From NCBI GenBank assembly GCA_963765135.1, contig CAVXUX010000001.1:372001-436000 (forward strand): DNA of 64,000 nucleotides. Direction: 5' to 3'. Position 1 is the first letter of the stretch. Each line of letters starts with the position of its first letter. The translations under genes were made by a program, and so were the position numbers. The stretch is from JACVRW01 sp963765135 (GTDB taxonomy: Bacteria; Actinomycetota; Thermoleophilia; Solirubrobacterales; Thermoleophilaceae). Positions 36,217 through 46,500 of this stretch are shown here, piece after piece. The notes beneath the pieces are model-generated. The model searched no databases and had not been told where the DNA came from. It saw only the letters and a program-made list of their open reading frames with translations.

Positions 36217-37443
36217 CTAGTCCGCCAGCCAGTCGCGCAGGCGCTCGTAGACGACCGGGTGGTTGAGCAGGGCGATGTGGTGAGTGCCGCCGACCACGAG
36301 CCCGTGCTCGACCTCGAACGGGATGCGCCGGGTGCGGCTGCGCCCCGACGCGCTGTCCTCCAGCACCAGGTAGTCGCCGACCAGGCGAGACACCGGGTGG
36401 CGCGTGTTGGGGAGCACGGTCGCAGCGACGAAGCAATGCGTGGCGCCGTCGAGCAGTGGGATCTCCTGGCAGGCTGCCGCCCGCAGCGCGTCGGGGTCGT
36501 GCTCGCGCCAGTCGGCGTCGACCAGGGAGCCCTGGCGCAGGTCGCGGATGCCGGCGCTGCGCCGTCGCAGCAGCGACGCCAGCGGGCGCGTCTCCGGCAG
36601 AGCGTTCAATGCAGCGCTGGCCCAGTGCACCCCCTGCGCCAGCGGCGCTCCCATGTGCGGTGAGCCGAGCGACACGACGTGCCGGACCCTGCCCACCCAG
36701 GCATCGCCGCGCTCGGCTGCTTGGTGGCACGCCGACCGCGCGACCAGCCCGCCCATCGAATGCCCGACCAGCGCGATCCGCTCAACCTCCACCGGCCAGG
36801 CCGCCACCAGGCGCTCGAGCAGGTCGGCCAGCTCCAGCCCGTTCTCGGAGATGTGGCAGCCGGTGTTGTAGCGCAGCTCGACCGGCGTGAAGCCGAGCTC
36901 CTCGCGCAAACGCTCGCCGTAGGTCTCGCCGTCGGGGCCGGCGCCCAGGCGCCAGGAGAACTCGCTCTCCATCAGGCCGTGCAGGAACACGACGAGCAGT
37001 CCCGTGGCATCCGGGTAGGCGGTCCGCAGCGCCTCCGGCTCGAGTGCGACGGGCCGACCCTGGACGCGCGCCGCCATCGGCTGATGCAGGTCGCTGCCCT
37101 CGCGCTCGAGGCGGTCGCCCACGAGGCCGGTCAGCGCTCCGACGACCAAGGCCCCTCGGGGAGTGCTCGACAGCGCCCGGCCGTCGGTCACGTGGCGCCG
37201 GCCCAGCCCGGCATCGGCAACCGAGCCGATCAGGCGGAAGGCCCCGGCGACGCCGTCGTACATGCGCTCGGCGATCGCGTCATGGAGCACGCGCGCCGGC
37301 ATTCCACCCGGCCCGGTCGCGCGGAACGCGCGCGCGGCGACCGCCCGATGGAACCCGTACAGGCCGGCGGCGCCGTCGCTCAGCTCCCCGAAGGCGAGCC
37401 GAGCCAGGCTGCGCACCTCGTCGGCCGTCTCCTGCGCGGTCAT
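36217..37443 (-). CDS. large alpha/beta hydrolase (PGAP1/lipase-like)
   Basis: A 408-residue protein. The first ~150 residues are helical (TADEVRSLARLAFGELSDGAAGLYGFH...) with no recognised domain. Then comes a hydrolase core with GLLVVFLHGLMESEFSW (oxyanion hole), the nucleophile IALVGHSMGGLVARSAC, VVSLGSPHMGAPLAQG (typical of GPI-deacylase/LipA-type lipases), DYLVLEDSASG and a late THHIALLNHPVVYERLRDWL holding the catalytic His. No signal peptide is evident, so a cytoplasmic esterase or lipase acting on storage lipid is possible. The gene is 31 bp downstream of the next minus-strand gene. Confidence 0.8.
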   Translation of the reverse strand: MTAQETADEVRSLARLAFGELSDGAAGLYGFHRAVAARAFRATGPGGMPARVLHDAIAERMYDGVAGAFRLIGSVADAGLGRRHVTDGRALSSTPRGALVVGALTGLVGDRLEREGSDLHQPMAARVQGRPVALEPEALRTAYPDATGLLVVFLHGLMESEFSWRLGAGPDGETYGERLREELGFTPVELRYNTGCHISENGLELADLLERLVAAWPVEVERIALVGHSMGGLVARSACHQAAERGDAWVGRVRHVVSLGSPHMGAPLAQGVHWASAALNALPETRPLASLLRRRSAGIRDLRQGSLVDADWREHDPDALRAAACQEIPLLDGATHCFVAATVLPNTRHPVSRLVGDYLVLEDSASGRSRTRRIPFEVEHGLVVGGTHHIALLNHPVVYERLRDWLAD

Positions 37444-37473
37444 GCCCGTCCTACTCCCCTCCCCGCCGCGCGG

Positions 37474-38514
37474 TTACACGTGGAACGCGGCCAGGCGCCC
37501 GGCTTCGTCCTCCAACTCGTCGCGGGTCGCGCGCGGGAGGCGTTCGAGCGGCGACAGCTCGACCCGCCCGCGCTCGTGGCGCCACGTGCCCGCCACGGCG
37601 CCGTCGATCAGGAAGGTGGGGAACGAGTGCGGGGTCTTCGTGTGGAAGATCTTGGGCCGGTGGCGCTCAGGCAGGATCAGCGTGCGCCGAGAGTGTGCCA
37701 GCAGCGTCGCGTCCCAGGTCGGCAGGAAGCGCGGCGGGGCCGGGGTGTCGGCGTCCGGCAGCGGCAGCCGCGGCAGGTCCACGAGCGGCGTGCCGGCCTC
37801 GTCGCGCAACCGCCGCAGCGCCATCCCCTCGAGTGCCTCGTCGACCTGTCGCGGCGGCAAGCCGGCCCAGTTGGCGATGTCGGCGCCCGCCGCCGGCCCG
37901 AAGCCCTGGAGGTAGCGGCGGATCAGGTGCTCGATGCCCTCGGCCGGCGTCACCGACGGCGGGCCGAGCCAGCCCTCCGCTGTGGCGTAGATGTCGGCGC
38001 GCCGGCGCTCCCACGTGCCCGCCGGCGGCACGCGGACGAGGTCGAGCCACATGCCGATGCCGTTGAAGGCGCGCGCGTCCATGTTCTCGATCAGGTCCGC
38101 CCGCGGCAGCGGTCCATTCGCGAGCCGCCGCTTCGCCTTCGCCGCGGCGGCGCGCAGCTCGTTCGCCGAGAGCTCCGGCCGCGCGCGCATCCAGCGCGCG
38201 CGTCGCGCGTCGCGCACGCCGACCGCAAATGGCCAGTAGTCGCCCGCCGAGACCAGGTGGATCGTCGCCCTCATCAACGTCCCCTGCACGACCGAGCGCC
38301 GCTCCAGCGCGCGCGTGAGCAGATCGCGCTGGAAGCCGGCCAGGCGGGACCAGAGGCCGATGTACATCGACGGCGCGTACTGCGCCTGCAGACCGCCGAC
38401 CCGCTCGAGCGCGCGCGGGAGCGCCTCCTTGCGGCGCTCCAAGAGCAGCTGCCGGGCCAGCACGGCGCGGTTGAGCTCGCGCTGGTTGAGCACCCGATCG
38501 GCGCCGGGGGGCAT
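37474..38514 (-). CDS. winged-helix DNA-binding-domain protein (HTH_42/AlkX-like)
   Basis: A 346-residue protein of the HTH_42 family (YcaQ/AlkX relatives): LNRAVLARQLLLERRKEALPRALERVGGLQAQYAPSMYIGLWSRLAGF is the family N-terminus, followed by VQGTLMRATIHLVSAGDYW, IRRYLQGFGPAAGADIANWAGLP, and LPTWDATLLAHSRRTLILPE, with the C-terminal PTFLIDGAVAGTWRHERG. The Gln-x-Gln motif of the interstrand-crosslink glycosylases is represented by GGLQAQ near residue 42, so a DNA-repair glycosylase role is possible though unproven. The ATG is preceded by TAGCTT at the leaderless spacing. Confidence 0.82.
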   Translation of the reverse strand: MPPGADRVLNQRELNRAVLARQLLLERRKEALPRALERVGGLQAQYAPSMYIGLWSRLAGFQRDLLTRALERRSVVQGTLMRATIHLVSAGDYWPFAVGVRDARRARWMRARPELSANELRAAAAKAKRRLANGPLPRADLIENMDARAFNGIGMWLDLVRVPPAGTWERRRADIYATAEGWLGPPSVTPAEGIEHLIRRYLQGFGPAAGADIANWAGLPPRQVDEALEGMALRRLRDEAGTPLVDLPRLPLPDADTPAPPRFLPTWDATLLAHSRRTLILPERHRPKIFHTKTPHSFPTFLIDGAVAGTWRHERGRVELSPLERLPRATRDELEDEAGRLAAFHV

Positions 38515-38522
38515 GCGCCCTG

Positions 38523-38528
38523 AAGCTA
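38523..38528 (-). promoter_or_regulatory. putative leaderless -10 element TAGCTT
   Basis: On the minus strand TAGCTT ends 8 nt before ATG 38514. It overlaps the end of the acyltransferase gene upstream. Confidence 0.4.
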
Positions 38529-39767
38529 CCGGGCCGCCGCGAGCAGGGCGTTCGCTTCCGCCTCGACCCCATGGGCCAGCAGCTCGAGGTCGCCGACGAT
38601 CTCGGGATCGGAGCAGAAGCCGAAGTTCAGCTGCCCTCCGAGCGAGACGACGGCGATCCGCAGCGCGTGGCGCTCACCGATCTCGGCGAGCGAGTAGACC
38701 GCCTCGACCGGGGCGCCCAGCACGCTCACCCGCCCCGGCGGCCCCGGGACGTTCGACACGTTCAGGGCGAACGTGCGCGGGCTCGCCTCGAGGCGCCGGC
38801 AGAAGTGCTCCAGCTGGGGCGAAACGTGCGCGAGGTCGCGCATCAGCACGTCGAGCGTCTCGGCGTCGTGGCAGGCCTTGCGCGCGGCCGTCGCCGCGCG
38901 CACCGCGGCGAGTCGGCCGACCGCGTCGGGCTCGCCCAGCGGCAGCTCCAACGTGAAGAACGAGTCGCGGTTGCCTTCGCCGTCGCCCGGGTGGTGGAGG
39001 CTGACCGGCACCTTCACGCGCACGCGCCCGAGGCGCCCATGATGGTGCTGGATCCAGCCGCGCAGGCCACCGGCGACCGCGGTGAGCACGGCGTCGTTGA
39101 CGGTCGCGTCGGCGAGTCGGCGGGCGGCGTCGTGGAGCGCTCGCAGAGGCGCGCCGGCGAAGGCCACCTCGCGCTCGTGCCCGATCTTCCCGTCGAACGG
39201 CGAGGGCCTGGGCGCGAGCTCCACCTCGTGACGCACGAACGCGGCCAGGCGCACGTGCCGGCCGGTGTCGTCAGCGGGCGGCCTGGACCTGCGAGTCGGG
39301 GGCGCGTCGCGGTCGTCGTCCCAGAGCACCGCGTCCGCGAAGTGCATCGCCACGGTCCCGTCGGCGAGCGCGTGGTGCACGCGCCAGACGAGGGCGGCCC
39401 GCCCGCCGGGGCGCGCCACCACGTCGAGGTGCCAGAGCGGCCGCGACCGATCCAGCCGCTCGGCGAACAGGCGCGCGACCTCGGTCCGCAGCGCGCCGTC
39501 GTCGCAGGGGTCGACGTCCGCGGCGGTCACGTGCGCCCCGACGTCGAAGCGATCGTCCTCGACCCAGACCGGTTGCCGCGCGGATCCCGCGAGCCGGCGC
39601 GTCAAGGCGGGTACGGCGGGCAGCCTCCCCTCGATCGCGGCGGCAAGCCGCTCGGCGCTGGGCGCGCCCGGGCCGACCAGCACGACCTTGCAGGTGTGCC
39701 CGGCGACGGTGCCCGTCTCGAGCTCCAGGATCGCGCGATCCTCGTTCGTGAGGGCGATGCCCTCCAT
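38526..39767 (-). CDS. wax ester synthase/diacylglycerol acyltransferase-family (WS/DGAT) protein
   Basis: A 413-residue acyltransferase. The active-site motif HHxxxDG is present as VHHALADGTVAMHF near residues 130-137, and the second family motif NVSNVPGPPGRV near residue 330. The start ALTNEDRAILELETG differs from the usual M-x(3)-D-A-x-F/W but is in the same register. Such enzymes join acyl-CoA to diacylglycerol or fatty alcohols to form storage lipids at the membrane; the esterase genes nearby could use such lipids. ATG 39767 is the only good start. The divergent GGDEF gene begins 47 bp away. Confidence 0.87.
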   Translation of the reverse strand: MEGIALTNEDRAILELETGTVAGHTCKVVLVGPGAPSAERLAAAIEGRLPAVPALTRRLAGSARQPVWVEDDRFDVGAHVTAADVDPCDDGALRTEVARLFAERLDRSRPLWHLDVVARPGGRAALVWRVHHALADGTVAMHFADAVLWDDDRDAPPTRRSRPPADDTGRHVRLAAFVRHEVELAPRPSPFDGKIGHEREVAFAGAPLRALHDAARRLADATVNDAVLTAVAGGLRGWIQHHHGRLGRVRVKVPVSLHHPGDGEGNRDSFFTLELPLGEPDAVGRLAAVRAATAARKACHDAETLDVLMRDLAHVSPQLEHFCRRLEASPRTFALNVSNVPGPPGRVSVLGAPVEAVYSLAEIGERHALRIAVVSLGGQLNFGFCSDPEIVGDLELLAHGVEAEANALLAAAR

Positions 39768-39814
39768 GCATCGGCCATTGAAGCAGTCAGCGGGCGCTGC
39801 CGATAAGAAGAAGG

Positions 39815-41878
39815 ATGCCGGAGGAAGAGGGCGCCCAGCGGACGGGAGATCACCACTTCGCCTGCACGCTCTCCAGCGTGCTGGTCCGCCGCATCCGCCG
39901 CACGATGGGCGAGGAGGGCCTGATGGAGCTGCTCGCGAAGTCGGGCTCGAAGCGCACCGTCGCGTATCTCGACGACCTCACCAACTGGATCTCCTACGAC
40001 GAGGCGATGGCTTTGTTCGCCGCCGCCGACGAGATCACCGGCGACCCGCAGATCGCCCGGCGTGTGGGCGAGGAGACGATCGCCCAGCACGCGGGGACGC
40101 CCGTGGCCACGCTGATGCGCTCGCTCGGATCGCCTGACGAGATCTACCGCCAGATCACCCAGGCGGGCAGCAAGTTCACGACGGCCTCCATACTCGACGC
40201 CATCGAGGTCGCTCCCGGCCGCGCGGTGATCCGTGAGCAGGCGGCCCCTGGCTTCGAGCGGACCATCCGCCACTGCGACTGGGCGAAGGGGCTGATGAGC
40301 CAGCCGACCTGCCTGTTCGGGCTCCCGCCCGCCACGGTCGAGGAGACCACCTGCCAGGCGCGCGGAGACGACGCCTGCGTCTACGAGATCACCTGGGACG
40401 CCGGGCTGGCCGCCAAGACCGCCGACCCCGCCGAGCACCTCGTGGTGCTCGAGGCCCAGCTGAGCGCGATGACCGAGCGCCTCGACAGCGTCTACGCCAC
40501 CGCGACCGACCTGATCGCCGACTCCGACCTCGACTCCGTCCTGGTCCGGATCACCGAGCGTGCGGCCACGGCGGTGCGCGCGCCGCGCTACCTGCTCGCG
40601 CTGCGCACCAGTGAGGACTCGGGCATCCACTGCCACTACAGCGGCTTCGACGAGGACGAGGCCAACGAGATCGCCCACCGGCTGCTCGAGTCGCCCGACG
40701 AGCGGCTCCCGAACACCTGGCTGGCGGCCGACGTGAGCTCGCACCGGCGCTCGTACGGGCGGCTGGTCGCGATGGGCGACACGAGCTTCTTCCCCCAGGA
40801 GCGCTACCTGCTCGAGCTGTACGCCCGCTACGCCGCGAGCGCCCTCGACGGCGCGACCGCGCTCGACGAGGCGAAGCGCGGCCACGAGGAGGCGCGCGCC
40901 CTGCTCGAGCTGGCCCGCGCCCTGGCCGCGGCGACCACCAGCGACGAGGTCGCCCAGCGGCTCGTGGAGGCGATGCCCGAGGTGGTCGACTGCGATCGCG
41001 TCAGCCTCTGGCTCTGGGACGACGACGCACGCGAGCTGACCTGTCGCGCGATCTCGGGAAGCGCGCGACCGGATGCCTTCGAGGAGCACATCCGTCCCGA
41101 GGACTCACCCAACCTCGCGGCTCAGCTGGAGCATCCCGAGCCCGAGCCGATCTTCTTCGACCTCGACACCGAGGACCTCGTGGTGCGGCGCCAGATGGAG
41201 CGCGCCGGCGGCGTCGCCGCGATCTCCGCGCCGATCGTCGCGCGCGGCGAGTTCCTCGGCACGCTGAGCGTCGGCGTCAACTCCGAGCCGGAGCGCCTGC
41301 GCCCACGCCGTGACCTGCTCGACCGCCTGTCGGGTGTCGTGGCCCAGGCGGCCAGCGCGTTCCAGACCGCGCGCCTGGTCGACACGGTCACCTACCAGGC
41401 CCGGCACGACGGGCTGACGGGCCTCGCCAATCGCGCGGCCTTCGGCGAGCGCATCGAGCAGGCGCTCGCGAGCGCCGGCGCCACCGGCGAGCCGGTTGGC
41501 CTGTTCTTCGTCGACCTCGACGACTTCAAGGGCGTGAACGACGGCTGGGGTCACCACGCCGGCGACGACGTGCTCCGTGAGGTGGCCCGGCGGCTGCTGA
41601 CGACGGTTCGCGCGAACGACACCGTGGCGCGCCTCGGCGGTGACGAGTTCGCGATCGTGCTCTCCGGCGTCGAGGACGAGTCGATCGTCGACGCCGCCGC
41701 GGAGCGGGTGCAACGTTCCTTCGACGAGCCCTTCCTGGTCGGCGGCGAGCCGATCGGCATCGGGGCGAGCGTCGGTCGCGCCGTCTGGCCTGACGACGCG
41801 GCCGAGCTCGAGGCGCTGATGCGCCACGCCGACGCCGAGATGTACCGCGCCAAGCGCGCGGCGCGCGTCGCGACCTAG
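39815..41878 (+). CDS. V4R-like / GAF / GGDEF diguanylate cyclase
   Basis: A 687-residue soluble signalling protein. Residues ~15-200 resemble heme-NO-binding/4-vinyl-reductase sensor domains, ending QPTCLFGLPPATVEETTCQARGDDACVYEITW (V4R-like cysteines). Two GAF-like regions follow (about 225-350 and 365-510), then a C-terminal GGDEF domain with HDGLTGLANRAAFGER, FFVDLDDFKGVNDGWGH and an intact catalytic LGGDEFAIVL. The inhibitory I-site RxxD is present exactly five residues before GGDEF (RAND). It should therefore make cyclic di-GMP under product feedback. No EAL domain is present. A short AGAAGG ribosome site precedes the ATG, so this gene looks leadered. Confidence 0.87.
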   Translation: MPEEEGAQRTGDHHFACTLSSVLVRRIRRTMGEEGLMELLAKSGSKRTVAYLDDLTNWISYDEAMALFAAADEITGDPQIARRVGEETIAQHAGTPVATLMRSLGSPDEIYRQITQAGSKFTTASILDAIEVAPGRAVIREQAAPGFERTIRHCDWAKGLMSQPTCLFGLPPATVEETTCQARGDDACVYEITWDAGLAAKTADPAEHLVVLEAQLSAMTERLDSVYATATDLIADSDLDSVLVRITERAATAVRAPRYLLALRTSEDSGIHCHYSGFDEDEANEIAHRLLESPDERLPNTWLAADVSSHRRSYGRLVAMGDTSFFPQERYLLELYARYAASALDGATALDEAKRGHEEARALLELARALAAATTSDEVAQRLVEAMPEVVDCDRVSLWLWDDDARELTCRAISGSARPDAFEEHIRPEDSPNLAAQLEHPEPEPIFFDLDTEDLVVRRQMERAGGVAAISAPIVARGEFLGTLSVGVNSEPERLRPRRDLLDRLSGVVAQAASAFQTARLVDTVTYQARHDGLTGLANRAAFGERIEQALASAGATGEPVGLFFVDLDDFKGVNDGWGHHAGDDVLREVARRLLTTVRANDTVARLGGDEFAIVLSGVEDESIVDAAAERVQRSFDEPFLVGGEPIGIGASVGRAVWPDDAAELEALMRHADAEMYRAKRAARVAT

Positions 41879-41889
41879 GCCGGCGGTCA

Positions 41890-41895
41890 TAGACT
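41890..41895 (+). promoter_or_regulatory. putative leaderless -10 element TAGACT
   Basis: TAGACT ends 7 nt before GTG 41903; no ribosome-binding sequence fits in between. Confidence 0.5.
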
Positions 41896-41902
41896 CCGAG
41901 CC

Positions 41903-42838
41903 GTGAGCTACCGGTCTGGCCTGCCGCAGCTCGGGGATGAGCTGTTCCTCACCGACGGTGGCATCGAGACCACCCTGATCTTCCACCACGGTCTCGACCT
42001 GCCCGCCTTCGCGTCGTTCGTGCTGCTGCGCGACGAGGGGGGCACCGACGAGCTGCGCCGCTACTACCTGCCCTACGTCGAGCTCGCGCGCGAGGCGGGC
42101 GTCGGCTTCGTGCTCGAGAGCCCGACGTGGCGCGCCAGCCCGCGCTGGGCGGCGGAACTGGGAGTGTCGGAGCAGGAGCTCGACGAGCTGAATCGCAAGG
42201 CGATCGCCCTGATGGAGGAACTGCGCGACGAGGCGGGGGGCGCGGCGGTGATCAGCGGCTGCATCGGCCCGCAGGACGACGGCTACAACCCGACCACGAG
42301 GCTCACCGCGGCCGAGGCGCGCGACTACCACGCGACCCAGATCGCGACCTTCGCGGACACCGCGGCCGACATGGTCACGGCGATGACGATCACCTACGCC
42401 GACGAGGCGATCGGGATCGCCCTCGCCGGGCGCGATGCGGGCATCCCGGTTGCGATCTCCTTCACGCTCGAGACCGACGGCCGGCTACCGAGCGGGCAGG
42501 GGCTCGGCGAGGCGATCGCGGAGGTCGACGAGGCCACGGACGCGGCACCCGCGTACTACATGATCAACTGCGCGCACCCGAGCCACTTCGAGGCCGTGCT
42601 CGAGCCCGCGGCGGCCTGGCGCGACCGCATCGTCGCGCTGCGCGCCAACGCGTCGACCAAGAGCCACGCGGAGCTGGACGAGGCCGAGGACCTGGACGAG
42701 GGCGACCCGGTCGACCTGGCGGCCCGTTATGCGGCGGTTCGCGACAAGCTGCCGAGGCTCACCGTCCTGGGCGGCTGCTGCGGCACCGACGACCGCCATG
42801 TGGCGGAGATCGTCAGGCGCTTCCCGCGGGCTGGCTGA
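41903..42838 (+). CDS. homocysteine S-methyltransferase-family protein
   Basis: A 311-residue zinc methyltransferase of the Pfam S-methyl_trans family. FLTDGGIETTLIFHHGLDLP opens the barrel. The zinc ligands are the Cys of YYMINCAHPSHF (near residue 225) and the Cys pair of VLGGCCGTDDRHV near the C-terminus. It transfers a methyl group to homocysteine or a related thiol/selenol; the methyl donor (S-methylmethionine, betaine or other) cannot be told. GTG 41903 start with a leaderless-type promoter. The 3' end overlaps the convergent gene by 26 bp. No cobalamin-binding domain follows, so it is not MetH. Confidence 0.86.
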   Translation: MSYRSGLPQLGDELFLTDGGIETTLIFHHGLDLPAFASFVLLRDEGGTDELRRYYLPYVELAREAGVGFVLESPTWRASPRWAAELGVSEQELDELNRKAIALMEELRDEAGGAAVISGCIGPQDDGYNPTTRLTAAEARDYHATQIATFADTAADMVTAMTITYADEAIGIALAGRDAGIPVAISFTLETDGRLPSGQGLGEAIAEVDEATDAAPAYYMINCAHPSHFEAVLEPAAAWRDRIVALRANASTKSHAELDEAEDLDEGDPVDLAARYAAVRDKLPRLTVLGGCCGTDDRHVAEIVRRFPRAG

Positions 42839-43544
42839 CCGGGGCCGTGCGCTCGAAGCGCTTCGACTTGCCGCGGCCGAGCAGCTCCTCGGCGATCTTC
42901 AGAAGCCACTCGATCCACTGCTCGGGCGTCTCCTTTGGCAGCTCGCGCATCCCTTCCAGCACGTCCCAGACCTCCTTGCCCTCGCCCATCAGCGCCGCCA
43001 CGTTGGGCGGACCCGCGTAGGCGTACTGCTGCTTCGCCATCCCGGCCACGGCGGTGGCGACCGCCTTTGGCACGTCCGCTGCCGTGCCGACGTACGACCA
43101 CGACGAGGACAGGCCCTCGACCATCGGGTTGTCCGCGCCGGCCAGCATCGTGATCGGAGTCGTCTTGAAGATCACGATCGGCTTGCCCGCGGCGAACGCC
43201 GCGGACGTCTCGACCACGCTGCCGTCGTCCGGCGCGCGGCCGTCGAGGTTGAACACCAGCGACTGGCAGCGCTCGAGCAGCTGGTACATGTCCAGCGCGA
43301 AGACCCACTTGCGCACCTCGAGCATCACGTGCTGGGCAATCGGCGTCCCCTCGAGCAGCGGGTGGTTGAGCAGCCCCATCACCCTCCCGACCTCGATGCC
43401 GTCACGCTGGGGCAGGTAGGTGGTGAACTTGGCGCCTTCGAGCGCCGTCGCGATCGCGTGTTGCTCCCACTTGTCGCCGTGGCTGAACATCGGGCCCGAG
43501 CAGTAGACGGGGGAGCCGGCAGCGGGCGGGTTGGACTCGGTCAC
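42813..43544 (-). CDS. nucleoside 2-deoxyribosyltransferase-family protein
   Basis: A 243-residue protein with the nucleoside 2-deoxyribosyltransferase core: VYCSGPMFSHGDKWEQHAIATAL (substrate loop), FTTYLPQRDGIEVGRV, CQSLVFNLDGRAPDDGSVVETSAAFAAGKPIVIFKT (the DGR.PDDG.V.E motif with the catalytic Glu). An extra C-terminal region of about 80 residues (PNVAALMGEGKEVWDVLEGM...) is not part of the minimal enzyme. It may be a nucleotide-salvage or nucleotide-sensing enzyme; activity is not certain because the family includes non-catalytic sensors. It is followed 10 bp downstream by the cyclase-ATPase gene on the same strand. Confidence 0.83.
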   Translation of the reverse strand: MTESNPPAAGSPVYCSGPMFSHGDKWEQHAIATALEGAKFTTYLPQRDGIEVGRVMGLLNHPLLEGTPIAQHVMLEVRKWVFALDMYQLLERCQSLVFNLDGRAPDDGSVVETSAAFAAGKPIVIFKTTPITMLAGADNPMVEGLSSSWSYVGTAADVPKAVATAVAGMAKQQYAYAGPPNVAALMGEGKEVWDVLEGMRELPKETPEQWIEWLLKIAEELLGRGKSKRFERTAPVSQPAGSA

Positions 43545-43554
43545 GGGGGACCTC

Positions 43555-46500
43555 CTATGCCTCGAGGGCGGTGGTTGACAGGCTGTCGATCAGCTGGTGG
43601 GCCTCTCGTACGTCGGCGGTCTCGCTCCCGCCCTCTACGGCGGCGAGCGCGGACCTGACCGCGGCCAGTGCGGCGTCACTCCTGCCGTCGGCCGCCAGCC
43701 GGTGGCCGAGCGTCGTGGCGGCTCGCAGGGCAAGCGATCCTGCTCCGCGGTCGGTGGCATCGCTGAGCGCTGCCCGCAGCAGGTCGTCGGCGACCTCGCC
43801 GGCAGCGGGGTCGGCGGCGAGCATGAACACGGCCTTGAGCCGCATCAACTCGGCGTCCCAGTAGGGCTCGCCGATTTCGCGGCTGAGGTCCAAGGCCGCC
43901 TCGACTGTGCCGAGCGCGGCCGGCGTGTCGCCCACCGCGTGGTGCGCCTCGGCCAGCGTCGCGAGCGCGTTCGAGATTCCGGAACGCGTCCCGCCGTCGC
44001 CCAGCAGGCCCAGTCCGCGCCCCACCTCGTCGATGCCGGCCCGGTCGCCCATGCGCGCACGCTCGGTGCCCGCGGCGACCAGGGCCGCCGCCTGCCATAG
44101 CAAGAAGCCGAGCTCGCCGGCAAACGCCGCGTTGACCTGAGCCTGCTCCAGGGCGAGATCGCTCTCGCGGCGCAGCTGGCGGATCAGGCAGAGGAAGTGG
44201 CGGGCCATCGCCAGGCTCAGCATCGACCCGAGGCGCTCGGCCTCCGCCACGGTCGCTTGGACCTCGTCGAGCGCGGCGTCCGGACGGCCGAGCCACCACA
44301 GCACCCACGAGCTCATCGCCCGGGCGAAGATGCCCTGGTCGTGCCCGACGCCGAAGGTGACGATGTGGAAGTCGCCGGGCCGGTAGTGCGCGAGCGATGC
44401 GGTGAAGTGCTCGAGCGCCACCCGGCCGTCGCCCCCGTAGAAGAGCGCCATCCCCATGGTCCCGTGGCCGCGCAGTCGCGCCAGGCGGGATCCGCTCTCG
44501 TCGGCGATCGCCAGCTGACGGCGGGCGAGCGCGATCGCCGCGTCGAGGTCCGCGTTGGCCGCCTCCTGCACGGCCAGGCCGTTCAGCGCCGCGGTCAACT
44601 CGTCCGCGTCGCCAACCTGCTCGCCCAGCTCGATCGCCCGGTTCCAGACGGGCCGCAGCGTGGCGGCCCCGACGCCCTCGGATCCCATCATCGCGTTGGC
44701 CAGCAGGATCCCCAGCCACATCTCGCGCCAGTCGCGTTCCGGGCTCTGCTCGAGGTCCGCCAGCAGCTCGATTCCATGCCTGTAGTGGGCCGCGGCTTCG
44801 GCCAGCGCGGCCGCCCTGGCGGCGCGGCGTCCCGCCAGCTCGAAGAACTCCGCCGCGCGCAGCGGCTCGCCGCCGCGCGCGAGGTGGTGGCCGAGCAGCT
44901 CCGGCTCCCCTGCCACGTACTCGGGGAACTGCTCCTCGATCACCGAGGCGACCAGCCGGTGGAGTTGGACGCGGCTGCGCCGGAGGAGCGACTCGTACGC
45001 GGCGTCGCGAATGAGGGCGTGCCGGAACTCCAGCCGCCGGCCTTCGATCGACGGGCAGCTCTCGAGGATGCCGGCAGCCGTGAGGCGCCGCAGCGCGTCG
45101 GCGAGCCGGTCAGCGGGGATGTCGGCCACCGCCTCGAGCAGCCGTTCGGGAAAGCTGCGGCCGAGGACGGAGGCCATCTGCGCTACGTCCCGGGCGGGTC
45201 CCAGCCGGTCCAGGCGGGCCAGCAGCGAGCTCTGCAGCGAAGTCGGCAGCCCGGTGTCCTCGGCCTCGCCGGCGGCCGCCACCAGCTCCTCCACGAACAG
45301 CGGCACGCCGTCCGAGCGCTCGGCCACGCGGTCGACCATGTCGCCGGTGAGCCCGCGCGCGGTGGCCAGCTCGCGGGCGAGCTGACGGGTGTCCTCGGCG
45401 TCGAGTCGGTCAAGGCCCACGTCGACGTCCGCGCCGAAGCCGTGGTCGCCCTCCGGGCGCCGCGTGACGACGATCAGCACGGGCGCGGCCGCGAGCCGAC
45501 TCTGGAGCACGCGCATCAGCTCCAGGGTGGAGGCGTCGCTCCAATGGAGGTCCTCGCCGGCGACCACCACCGGCCCTCGGCTGGCCAGGTCGAGCAGCCA
45601 GCGATACAGCGCTTCCATCAGGTCGCGGCGGAACTTCTCCGGGGCCGGGGCGTCGGCCGTGCCCACGTCGAGCAGCGTCGCGATCGGCGTCTCGGCATCC
45701 CTTTGGGTATCCGGCAGCGCCGCGCGGATCATGCGCCGCTGCTGGTCCGGCGGATCGGTCAGCCGGATTCCGACCGTAGCCCGCATCATTCCGGCGACCG
45801 GGTGGAACGCCGTGTTGACCCGCAGCGGCGAGCAGCGCAGGGCGAGCCAGCGGTGCGGCTCGTCCGCCAGCGTCTCGCGCAGGCTCGCGAGCAGCCTGGA
45901 CTTGCCGACACCGGGCTCGCCGGTGATCACGACGGTGCGCCCGCGTCCGTCGCGAGCCTCCCTCCAGGCGTCCATCAGCAGCTGCCGCTCCTCGACGCGG
46001 TTGACCAGGGTGGCGCCGAAGGCCGCCGCGGGGGCGTCGTCGTCGGGGGTGCGGGCACCGTCGACGCGGTGCACGCGCACCCGGTCCGCCACGCCCTTGA
46101 GCTCGTGCTCGCCGAGGTCCTCCGTGTGGAACCGAGCGCCGGCAAGCTTGTGCGCGGTCGAGCTCAGCACGACGGTGCCGGGCTCCGCGAAGGACTCGAG
46201 CCGAGACGCGACGTTCAAGGTCTCCCCGAAGGCGGGCGAGTCGGGGCGGTCCGTCCGCACGACGACCAAGCCGACGTGGATCCCCACGCGGGCGGCGAGG
46301 CGCACCCCGTGCTGCTCTTCGATGTCGGCGTTCAGCTCGTCGAGGCCGGCAAGGATGTCGAGGCCCGCGTGCACCGCCAGCGCGGCGTCGTCCTCGTGCG
46401 CGACCGGCCAGCCGAACCAGGCGGCCACGCCGTCGCCTGCGTAGACGCCGATGCGCCCACCGAGGTCGGTGATCGTCTCGGTCGCGAGCTCCTGGAAGTC

